64,000 nucleotides of DNA from assembly GCA_015058875.1 (NCBI GenBank), contig SVBN01000003.1, positions 26,343 to 90,342 on the forward strand. The letters are read 5' to 3'. Source of the stretch: Erysipelotrichaceae bacterium (GTDB lineage: Bacteria > Bacillota_I > Bacilli_A > Erysipelotrichales > Erysipelotrichaceae). Below are positions 1-6,808 of the stretch, piece by piece. The notes below the pieces were generated by a model. The model was not told where the DNA came from and did no database searches. It saw only the letters and a program-made list of their open reading frames with translations. Both the position numbers and the translations under genes were made by a program. Positions within the stretch are counted from its first letter, which is position 1. Every line of letters starts with the position of its first letter.

Positions 1-629
1 CCTCTCATACCCAGGAACTGGATTGTATTATTGATTTCATTGAATGTCAGCCAGTTGTGAACCAGTCCCTTGTATTCCGTGAAGATAGTTGTGACATAAC
101 GGACAAAGTGCGCAATTGTCTCACGGTTTGTCCAGCCGCCGCAGTGTTCTTCCAGATACAGCGGCGTATCGAAATGCCAGATGGTTACCAGCGGTTCGAT
201 GCCGTATTTCTGCATTTCCAGGAACATATCACGGTAGAACTCAACGCCTTCCTTCAGCGGCTGCTTTTCCAGTCCTGTCGGATACAGTCTGGACCAGGAA
301 ATGGACATGCGGAACTGTTTGAATCCCATCTCCGCAAACAGTGCGATGTCTTCCTTGTAATGATGATATCCGTCTACCGCATTATGATTCGGATAGTGAT
401 ATTCATCCAGGACTGCATAATGTGCGCCTTCCGGAAGCTTCTGGCCTCTTGTCAGCGTACCGTGGTTTCCTTCTTTGTCAATGTAGGTAATCAGTCTCGG
501 TGTATTGACCGTACCGCCTGTTGTCACATCGGTCATTGCAGGACCGCGGCCGCCCTCATTCCAGCCGCCTTCCCACTGATTGGCAGCTACTGCGCCGCCC
601 CATAAAAAACCTTCGGGAAAATGAGCCAT
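1..629 (-). CDS. Glycoside hydrolase family 1, probable 6-phospho-beta-glucosidase (5' part only)
   Basis: This is the N-terminal part of a family 1 glycosidase, most likely a cytoplasmic 6-phospho-beta-glucosidase that hydrolyses phosphorylated beta-glucosides. The 209 visible residues begin with the family signature [15 protein letters not shown], continue through the [12 protein letters not shown] segment, and reach LTFNEINN, whose Glu is the acid/base catalyst of the family. The gene runs off the left edge, so the nucleophile motif near the C-terminus is not seen. The start at 629 is preferred because AGGAGG at 638-643 lies 8 nt upstream; an in-frame ATG at 635 is too close to that site. 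Phospho-specificity is inferred from the overall look of the N-terminus and is not proven here. Confidence 0.9.
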   Translation of the reverse strand, partial: MAHFPEGFLWGGAVAANQWEGGWNEGGRGPAMTDVTTGGTVNTPRLITYIDKEGNHGTLTRGQKLPEGAHYAVLDEYHYPNHNAVDGYHHYKEDIALFAEMGFKQFRMSISWSRLYPTGLEKQPLKEGVEFYRDMFLEMQKYGIEPLVTIWHFDTPLYLEEHCGGWTNRETIAHFVRYVTTIFTEYKGLVHNWLTFNEINNTIQFLGMR

Positions 630-721
630 GATCATATCCTCCTTATTATTTCAAAACCATGTCTGTATCTTTATTGTAACAAACTTTATAGGGTTCATAC
701 GACAGAACCGCCGGAGTGTTC

Positions 722-756
722 AAAAGAAAAACGGCATGATATTTTTCCCATGCCGT
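722..756 (-). terminator. Terminator after the nitroreductase gene
   Basis: An 8-bp perfect stem (ACGGCATG at 731-738 with its complement at 749-756) is followed on the minus strand by a T-rich run. It closes the cysK-cysE-nitroreductase operon and separates it from the GH1 gene. Confidence 0.8.
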
Positions 757-763
757 ATGTGTG

Positions 764-1582
764 TTACAGTCCCTGTTCCTTTACAAATGCGTAGAAGTCC
801 AGTTCCGCCTGTGCATCCTTTTCACTGATCGTTCCGACCGGATGTGCGTAGAAGATATATTCCTCTTCCCCGTCCAGGCCGAAGGCCTGATCCATCAGTT
901 TTCCGTTGACCGCACCGATGGCACAGGAACCGAGACCGATGCTGGTGGACGCAAGATACAGGTTCTCGGTAATATGGCCTGCATCCACAAGCACTATTCT
1001 GTGGGCATGGATTCCGTATCTCCATTCCGCCCGGTATGCCACAAAGCTGTAGTAGAATACCACATTTGCCTTCGCACCCCAGATCTGTCCGTTCAGTGAT
1101 TCACCGATCAGCTCATCCAGGTTTTCATGTGCTCCGAGGAATTCAATCTGATGGCTCATCGGCAGATAGTGATAAAGACCGGGTTCCAGTCCTTCCACTT
1201 TCCGGATTGCCATATAGGTTTCAAATTCATGACGGGCACCGCCGCACGGTACCGTACGCAGGGTTGCATAGGATTTTCCGCGGATTCCCTTGACGCCCTG
1301 GGTTGTCCACAGCAGATAGGACAGCTCCAGCAGACTCATATTTTCCTGTGTATAAACACGGTGGGACGCTCTGCTGTTGATGACGTGCAGGAAATCATTG
1401 TCGATCGTAAGATCCCCGTAATTCACCGGAAGATCGATTGCCTGATCCCTCATCGGTGCCTTTGTCAGGGGCGGCTGCGGTTTTTTGAGATTCTGATCGC
1501 TGACCCAGCCTTCATCTTCCCAGTTCGGGCGGACAAAGTTTCTGCCCTCAGCGATTCTGCGCTCTATTTCTTTCTGATCCAT
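764..1582 (-). CDS. SagB-type nitroreductase-family dehydrogenase
   Basis: This 272-residue protein belongs to the SagB/ThcOx branch of the FMN-dependent nitroreductase fold. Visible hallmarks are the SRASHRVYT region near residue 75, the YLLWTTQGV helix, RTVPCGGARHEFETY, the GLYHY turn, and a C-terminal GAVNGKLMDQAFGLDGEEEYIFYAHPVG-type segment given here only as a location. Known SagB relatives oxidise azolines in RiPP synthesis, but no cyclodehydratase or precursor peptide is nearby, so a stand-alone oxidoreductase is more likely. The start at 1582 is chosen over an in-frame ATG at 1603 because GGAGG at 1588-1592 sits 5 nt upstream. It is the last gene of the cysK-cysE transcript, which suggests a link to thiol or sulfur metabolism. 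The substrate is unknown. Confidence 0.85.
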   Translation of the reverse strand: MDQKEIERRIAEGRNFVRPNWEDEGWVSDQNLKKPQPPLTKAPMRDQAIDLPVNYGDLTIDNDFLHVINSRASHRVYTQENMSLLELSYLLWTTQGVKGIRGKSYATLRTVPCGGARHEFETYMAIRKVEGLEPGLYHYLPMSHQIEFLGAHENLDELIGESLNGQIWGAKANVVFYYSFVAYRAEWRYGIHAHRIVLVDAGHITENLYLASTSIGLGSCAIGAVNGKLMDQAFGLDGEEEYIFYAHPVGTISEKDAQAELDFYAFVKEQGL

Positions 1583-1604
1583 ACAAACCTCCGTTTTTAC
1601 CATC

Positions 1605-2429
1605 TTACTGTTCAGAGGACCGGTAGTAAACCGTTTCGCCCGCCGACACAGAATGGGTCAGCCAGACGTTTCCTCCGATCACGCAGTGATCCCCGATTCT
1701 GGTTGTGCCTCCCAGGATTGTCGCATTGGCATAGATGACGACATGATTTCCGATGTCCGGATGGCGTTTCCCTCCCTTGACCGGATTACCGTTTTCATCC
1801 AGTTCGAAGCTCTTCGCGCCGATGGTCACACCCTGATACAGTTTGACATAATCTCCCAGGACTGCAGTTTCACCCACGACGATACCTGTTCCATGGTCGA
1901 TGCAGAAATGATGTCCGATTGTCGCACCGGGGTTGATATCAATCCCGGTTTTTTCATGCGCATATTCCGTCATGATTCTCGGAATGAACGGAACATTCAG
2001 CTTATAAAGCTCATGGGCAATCCGGTAAATAGATATCGCATAAAATCCGGGATAGCAGATAATGACTTCTCCCTTGGTCTTTGCGGCAGGATCGCCGTCA
2101 TAGATTGCCTGGATGTCCGTCAACAGGAGCCGCTTGATTTCCGGCAGGCGGGTCAGAAACTGCTCGGTCAGTTCCTCGGGATCACGTTCATGATCCCGCA
2201 GCACCTGAAGACCAACGCAGATCTCTTCCTTCAGCCATCCGGCAAGCGCCTCCAGGCACTCGTCCGCAGTCATTCCCATATATGTGAAAAACTGCGGAAA
2301 CATCAGAACCTGCGCCGCCTTCAGAGCGGATACGCTTCTGGTTCTGTCCGGCATGCGCTCGGCAATAATCAGCTCCGGATCATACTGCTCATCGATCAGT
2401 CTGTGGATTTCGTCGTGGGTATAAGTCAT
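1605..2429 (-). CDS. cysE: Serine O-acetyltransferase
   Basis: The enzyme transfers acetyl from acetyl-CoA to L-serine, giving the O-acetylserine that CysK converts to cysteine. The 274-residue protein has an N-terminal helical domain followed, from about residue 180, by a left-handed beta-helix with hexapeptide repeats (GATIGHHFCIDHGTGIVVGE, GVTIGA, ATILGG, CVIGGNVW). The DHGTG segment carries the catalytic His/Asp of the family. The long N-terminal domain and the ELDENGNPVKGGKRHP loop match the SAT type found in anaerobes and plants rather than the short Bacillus form. It starts 5 bp after cysK stops, with GGAG overlapping the cysK stop codon, so the two are co-transcribed and translationally coupled. 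The usual C-terminal tail that docks into CysK (ending in Ile) is absent; the protein ends in SSEQ. Confidence 0.93.
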   Translation of the reverse strand: MTYTHDEIHRLIDEQYDPELIIAERMPDRTRSVSALKAAQVLMFPQFFTYMGMTADECLEALAGWLKEEICVGLQVLRDHERDPEELTEQFLTRLPEIKRLLLTDIQAIYDGDPAAKTKGEVIICYPGFYAISIYRIAHELYKLNVPFIPRIMTEYAHEKTGIDINPGATIGHHFCIDHGTGIVVGETAVLGDYVKLYQGVTIGAKSFELDENGNPVKGGKRHPDIGNHVVIYANATILGGTTRIGDHCVIGGNVWLTHSVSAGETVYYRSSEQ

Positions 2430-2434
2430 AAGAT

Positions 2435-3364
2435 TTACTCCGCAAACATTGCTGTGGAAAGATAGCGGTCTCCGGAATCGGGCAGAAGCACCACAATATT
2501 CTTCCCGGCATTCTCCGGACGCTGTGCCAGCTGTATACCGGCAAATACTGCCGCACCTGCCGAAATACCGACCAGGATTCCTTCCTTCTTTCCGATCAGT
2601 GCACCGGTTTTCAGTGCATCTTCATTCTTTACTCTGATGATTTCATCATATACGGAAGTATCAAGCACTTCCGGTACAAATCCGGCACCGATGCCCTGAA
2701 TTGCATGCGGACCGCTCTTTCCGCCGGAAAGCACAGGTGATGCGTCCGGTTCCACCGCGATTATCTTTACATCCGGATTCTTTTCCTTCAGATACCTGCC
2801 CGCACCGGTAATTGTTCCTCCGGTTCCGACGCCTGCCACAAAGATATCCGCTTTTCCTTCCGTATCATTCCAGATTTCCGGACCGGTTGTCTGATAATGC
2901 GCCTTCCAGTTTGCCGGATTGACAAACTGTCCGGCAATCCATGCACCAGGGATTTCCTTTGCAAGTTCTTCTGCCTTTGCGATCGCACCGCTCATTCCTT
3001 TTGAACCGTCGCTCAGCACCAGTTCTGCGCCATACGCCTTCATCAGTCTTCTGCGCTCTTCCGACATTGTGGAAGGCATGACAATAACAACCCGGTAGCC
3101 TCTGGATGTTCCGACTGCCGCAAGACCGATTCCGGTATTGCCGGAGGTCGGTTCAATGATCACGGAGCCTTCCTTCAGAATGCCTCTTTCTTCCGCATCA
3201 TCAATCATGGCACGGGCAACTCTGTCCTTGACGGAACCGGTCGCATTGAAATATTCCAGTTTTCCGATAAGCTTTGCATTTAATCCGAATTCTTTTTCGA
3301 GATGTGTCAGTTCCATCAGCGGCGTTCCGCCGATCAGCTGATCAACCGATGTAAAAATGTTCAT
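2435..3364 (-). CDS. cysK: Cysteine synthase A (O-acetylserine sulfhydrylase)
   Basis: This PLP enzyme makes L-cysteine from O-acetylserine and sulfide. The 309-residue sequence shows FNATGSVKDRVA with the PLP-binding Lys, the substrate loop PTSGNTG, the phosphate-binding GTGGTITG near residue 180 and the closing SAGAA and PDSGDRY motifs. All are standard for CysK. It is the first enzyme gene of the operon and lies about 110 nt downstream of a leader peptide with tandem Cys codons and an intrinsic terminator, which implies control by charged tRNA-Cys. Length and motifs match the family with nothing missing. Confidence 0.96.
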   Translation of the reverse strand: MNIFTSVDQLIGGTPLMELTHLEKEFGLNAKLIGKLEYFNATGSVKDRVARAMIDDAEERGILKEGSVIIEPTSGNTGIGLAAVGTSRGYRVVIVMPSTMSEERRRLMKAYGAELVLSDGSKGMSGAIAKAEELAKEIPGAWIAGQFVNPANWKAHYQTTGPEIWNDTEGKADIFVAGVGTGGTITGAGRYLKEKNPDVKIIAVEPDASPVLSGGKSGPHAIQGIGAGFVPEVLDTSVYDEIIRVKNEDALKTGALIGKKEGILVGISAGAAVFAGIQLAQRPENAGKNIVVLLPDSGDRYLSTAMFAE

Positions 3365-3418
3365 ATAATCTTTTCCTCTTTTCCATTCAGAAACTCCGGC
3401 AGTACAGGTATCATACCG

Positions 3419-3450
3419 AAAAAAATCCGGCTGTTTTCACTCCCGGATTT
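3419..3450 (-). terminator. Attenuator terminator in the cysK leader
   Basis: On the transcript an 8-bp stem (AAATCCGG, 3443-3450, with CCGGATTT, 3423-3430) and a 12-nt loop are followed by an uninterrupted U-run to 3419. The hairpin lies between the leader peptide stop and the cysK start, where a conditional terminator of an attenuator would be. It would end transcription before cysK unless its 5' arm is captured by the antiterminator. Confidence 0.8.
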
Positions 3451-3520
3451 CCGTATATTTACTTCAGACTGCCATGTTCAAAACAGTTCCGACATACGGA
3501 AAAACGGGGTAACTGTTCTG
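3448..3520 (-). promoter_or_regulatory. Protector and antiterminator elements of the cysK attenuator
   Basis: Two competing pairings are visible in the transcript. The protector is a 10-bp stem (3511-3520 with 3479-3488, one G-U pair) that encloses the segment TTTCCGTAT (3494-3502) in its loop. The antiterminator pairs that segment perfectly over 9 nt with ATACGGAAA (3448-3456), which overlaps the 5' arm of the terminator by three bases. A ribosome stalled at the Cys codons (3523-3528) would cover the 5' protector arm, free the segment and allow read-through. The structures are read by eye; energies were not computed. Confidence 0.7.
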
Positions 3521-3555
3521 AGACAACATGCCATTTCAAATCGTTTGAATGCCAT
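3478..3555 (-). CDS. Leader peptide with tandem Cys codons, upstream of cysK
   Basis: This is a 25-codon open reading frame (peptide begins MAFKRFEMACCLRT) with a good ribosome binding site, GGAGGAAAGGGT, directly before its ATG. Codons 10 and 11 are TGT TGT (3523-3528); adjacent cysteines are rare by chance and fit a sensor of charged tRNA-Cys. The frame ends at a TGA inside the 3' arm of the protector hairpin. It lies between a strong promoter and an intrinsic terminator in front of cysK. Its likely role is in cis, as a translated sensor, and not as a functional peptide. No relative is recognised. Confidence 0.75.
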   Translation of the reverse strand: MAFKRFEMACCLRTVTPFFRMSELF

Positions 3556-3593
3556 ACCCTTTCCTCCGTACTGCCGAAATTTCTTACAAAATT

Positions 3594-3622
3594 ATCCTAT
3601 TCCCCGTTCTTTTGAATGTCAA
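3594..3622 (-). promoter_or_regulatory. Promoter of the cysK leader
   Basis: TTGACA (3617-3622) and TAGGAT (3594-3599) are separated by 17 bp. The promoter overlaps the last codons and the stop of the upstream MATE gene. Initiation near 3587 would give about 30 nt before the leader peptide start. Confidence 0.7.
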
Positions 3623-4958
3623 TCGATTTGATTGTCTGTCCGTACCGCCGGTAATACATGAACATCAGGTACAGCGCCGCTCCGATCCAGGCACTGATTT
3701 CCGCCGCAAAGATCCCGGAAGAGCCGATGAAATACGGAAAGATCAGAATGGCTGCCACTCTGATGATCAGTTCAATGATTCCGCTGATCATGGATATCAC
3801 AGTATATCCGAGCCCCTGCAAAGCACTCTTGTACAGATGCAGCATATACAGCATGAACAGCGCACCGGCCATATAGCACAGATAGGAGTAGGCAATATTC
3901 AGGATTTCCGGCGCATCCGGACTGCTCTGATCGATAAACAGCGAAAGAATCTGTTTTCCGAACACCAGCATGCATGCGCTGATCGTACCCGATACAATCA
4001 CGCTGAACAGAAGACCTGCTCTGATTCCTTCCGGTATTCTCTCTGTTTTTCCGGCGCCGAGATTCTGGGCAGTATAGGATATGATACCGTAACCGAAGGC
4101 AATTCCTGCGGATTCCAGTACACCGAACATCTTATTGGAAGCCGTATAGCCGGCCACAAATGCCGAGCCGTACCGGTTGACCGCATTCTGCAGCACCAGA
4201 CCGCCGGCCGCAATGACAACCACCTGAAACGCCAGCGGCAGACCCAGACCGATCAGTTTCCGGAACATGTCCATGCGGATTTCCGGCCTTTCCTTCAGGC
4301 TGATCAGTCCTCTCAGTGAATATGCGCAGATCACAAATGCCAGAAACTGCGCGATCACCGTTGCGGCTGCCGCACCGGCAATTCCCCAGTGAAACACGAA
4401 TACAAACAGCAGATCCAGAACAATATTTGTCAGCGATGCGGCAACCATCGCGAGAAGCGGACGCTTCGAATCGCCGAACCCTCTCAGCAGCGCAGCTGCC
4501 AGCTGATAGGCCGAAGTAATCAGAACGCCGGAGTACAGAACCGTCAGATAGGTCACCGTGCCGGAGAATATATCTTCCGGTGTATTCAGCAGCCTCAGAG
4601 CCGGACGCATCAGCACCAGCGAAGCAGCGGTAAACAGGCTCCCGATCCCCAGCATCAGCAGGATGGAATGGTACGCGGAGGAATTGATCCACGCCTGATT
4701 CTCTTCGCCATAGGCCGCCGAAGCTTCAATTGAAAAGCCCTGGGCAAAGCTCTGCACGGCACCGGTCACCATCCAGAGAATCCATTCCCCTGCGCCGAGT
4801 GCAGCGAGTGCCTTTGTTCCGACACCCCGGCCGACAATCGCGGCATCGGTAATGACATACAGCTGCTGAAAAACACTTCCCGCAATCAGGGGAAGTGCAA
4901 AACGGATCAGCAGGGAAAACGGTTTTCCCGATGTCATTGATGTATTCCGTGTGCTCAT
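3597..4958 (-). CDS. MATE family efflux transporter
   Basis: This 453-residue inner-membrane protein has about twelve hydrophobic segments arranged as two related halves, typical of MatE antiporters that export cationic drugs or metabolites in exchange for Na+ or H+. Diagnostic stretches are IRFALPLIAGSVFQQLY and DAAIVGRGVG near the N-terminus, and GLGLPLAFQVVVIAAGG and YGIISYTAQNLGAGK in the second half. The substrate cannot be told. No strong Shine-Dalgarno sequence precedes the start at 4958, so an internal Met at residue 8 is possible. It lies 22 bp behind the HD-GYP-like gene and may be co-transcribed with it. Confidence 0.92.
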   Translation of the reverse strand: MSTRNTSMTSGKPFSLLIRFALPLIAGSVFQQLYVITDAAIVGRGVGTKALAALGAGEWILWMVTGAVQSFAQGFSIEASAAYGEENQAWINSSAYHSILLMLGIGSLFTAASLVLMRPALRLLNTPEDIFSGTVTYLTVLYSGVLITSAYQLAAALLRGFGDSKRPLLAMVAASLTNIVLDLLFVFVFHWGIAGAAAATVIAQFLAFVICAYSLRGLISLKERPEIRMDMFRKLIGLGLPLAFQVVVIAAGGLVLQNAVNRYGSAFVAGYTASNKMFGVLESAGIAFGYGIISYTAQNLGAGKTERIPEGIRAGLLFSVIVSGTISACMLVFGKQILSLFIDQSSPDAPEILNIAYSYLCYMAGALFMLYMLHLYKSALQGLGYTVISMISGIIELIIRVAAILIFPYFIGSSGIFAAEISAWIGAALYLMFMYYRRYGQTIKSIDIQKNGE

Positions 4959-4980
4959 CGGGCTTCATTATATGCCATTT

Positions 4981-6798
4981 TCATCCATGATGTTTTTTTT
5001 GTGCAAGGGTGTTGAAAATTTCAAGATAAAACTCACGGTGATCCGAGCTGAGGATCCGGTCCAGCTCTCCTCTCAGCCCTTCATTTTCCAGACATCCGAT
5101 GATCAGCGGAGAGAAGCGCTTCTGTTCCTGTGCTGCAATCTTCCGCACCGTCTCATGAATATCACCGCGGTACTCTTCAATCAGGGCATCTGCGACAGCG
5201 ACGGCATCACACATCTGACGATATTGTGAATCATTGCGGATATAATCTTCCGGATATCCGCCTGCACCGCTGTACCACCTGTGGTGTCCGAGTGCGACCT
5301 CCGCAAACATCTCCGTAGATTTCCGCTTTTTCAGGTCATCATATCCGCAGGCAGAATGCAGCTGATACATCCGGAATTCACTTTCAAACATATTCCTGGA
5401 ATCATTCAGTCTCTGCATATTCATTTTCATCAGACCGACATTATGATACAGACCGCATGCGGCGGCATAATCCGTCAGTGCCTGCCGTTTGCTTTCGGGA
5501 TCAAGGGCCATCCGGATTTCCGGGATATCATCAAAGAATGCAGGATCCCTGTTCAGCAGTTCCCCGCAGATCGCCTTCAGCAGTTCTCCGCATGTCCGTG
5601 ATTCAATATACAGTTTTCCGCTGAGTCTCTGCATCAGTCTTCTGACAACACTCCGGTAGGACTCCACACCGTCAATTTCAACATAATCCGTCAGGACAAG
5701 ATTCACCAGATAACTCATAAAATCGGTGAAGCCGCCCGCAGGATAGGACATCAGAACATTCATCATTCTCTGATAGGCAAACGCCAGGAATTCCGTATAT
5801 CTTTCCGTTTCCAGCAGGGAAGGCTGCGAGCTCAGAAGACGTCCGTAATAGATCGGAAGCTGGACGTTTGCATACAGCCCGGATTCATCATACTGGTCCT
5901 CCGGAATTCTCGTGATCAGCCACTCCATCCGGCTCAGCGTCGTATAAATGTCCGTAAAACCGCAGCTGTATTCCATTTCATAATACGGCCAAAGCCAGCG
6001 GACATTCGGAGTATCCATCGTTTTTTCCGGCTCAAATACGACCTGACAGGATTCCATGACCATTGCCAGTTCCGTCGGCGTCATATTTCCTCTGGACAGC
6101 ACTTCTCTCGTCGCGCTCATCTGCTGGTGTGTCCGGCGCAGGAAAACATCCCAGGGAAGTGAAGGCGCAAGCTCGCGGTAATACGGATCCTGCACAATCT
6201 TCAGAATTCTGCCGCTGATCGCAACACGGCGCTTTTTGTCCTGCGTACAGAGAGCAATATTGGCAAGGCTTCGGATAATATAGCCTCTGGTCTCTTCATC
6301 CGGAATCTCTTCAAAGAATTTCAGATAAGATCCGGCTTCGGTGAATACCATTTCATTCTCAAAATAAATATCTTCCGTCCGGGAACGGTCCACGCCCTGG
6401 ATTCTGCGTGACTGATAATAGAGACCCATGCCCAGCTTGTACAGCTCACGGATCACATGGTTTCTGTCTCTCCGGAAGCGGTACAGACTCAGCAGTGCGT
6501 CATGAATCTGAATGTAAATGCCGCAGTCCAGGTTGGAATTCCAGTCCATCAGTACATCGCCGAATTCTTCCAGAGCCAGAATATCTTCTTCGCTGCTGTT
6601 ATGGAGCTGATCAAGATACGGGAAAAAGAAGCCGTTCAGCAGGCTCAGATTCTCTTCCTTCAGCCGCAGAATCTCCTTCTGCGCAGAGATTCTTTCCCGG
6701 TACCATTGCCCGGAATCCGTCAGGGATGATGTATAAAAATCAGCCAGCCGGGCAATCGTTTTCATATTTTCCGCATATTTTTTCTGCCAGGTGTACAT
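4981..6798 (-). CDS. Large protein with C-terminal degenerate HD-GYP-like domain
   Basis: This 605-residue soluble protein has a long, mainly helical N-terminal part (residues 1 to about 420) that I do not recognise. The C-terminal part aligns with the pattern of HD-GYP cyclic-di-GMP phosphodiesterases: LYHNVGLMKMN (about 450-460) in place of the HDxGK segment, YQLHSACG with a conserved His near 481, and GHHRWYSGAGGYPEDY (from 504) in place of HHExxDGxGYP. The metal-binding HD pair reads HN and the following Lys is replaced, so catalysis is doubtful. The start at 6798 is chosen over 6819 because GAGG lies 8 nt upstream; the SD overlaps the stop of the kinase gene, so the two are translationally coupled. 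It may be an output or sensory partner of that kinase. Confidence 0.6.
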   Translation of the reverse strand: MYTWQKKYAENMKTIARLADFYTSSLTDSGQWYRERISAQKEILRLKEENLSLLNGFFFPYLDQLHNSSEEDILALEEFGDVLMDWNSNLDCGIYIQIHDALLSLYRFRRDRNHVIRELYKLGMGLYYQSRRIQGVDRSRTEDIYFENEMVFTEAGSYLKFFEEIPDEETRGYIIRSLANIALCTQDKKRRVAISGRILKIVQDPYYRELAPSLPWDVFLRRTHQQMSATREVLSRGNMTPTELAMVMESCQVVFEPEKTMDTPNVRWLWPYYEMEYSCGFTDIYTTLSRMEWLITRIPEDQYDESGLYANVQLPIYYGRLLSSQPSLLETERYTEFLAFAYQRMMNVLMSYPAGGFTDFMSYLVNLVLTDYVEIDGVESYRSVVRRLMQRLSGKLYIESRTCGELLKAICGELLNRDPAFFDDIPEIRMALDPESKRQALTDYAAACGLYHNVGLMKMNMQRLNDSRNMFESEFRMYQLHSACGYDDLKKRKSTEMFAEVALGHHRWYSGAGGYPEDYIRNDSQYRQMCDAVAVADALIEEYRGDIHETVRKIAAQEQKRFSPLIIGCLENEGLRGELDRILSSDHREFYLEIFNTLAQKKHHG

Positions 6799-6808
6799 AT
6801 GCGCATCC

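Noticed and set aside
764..1582. RiPP (streptolysin-like) gene cluster because of the SagB homologue
   Set aside because: No SagC/SagD-type cyclodehydratase, precursor peptide or exporter is adjacent; the gene sits in a cysteine operon.
3365..3600. T-box or S-box riboswitch in the cysK leader
   Set aside because: No T-box sequence or specifier stem-loop and no SAM-riboswitch core is visible; the leader peptide model explains the structures better.
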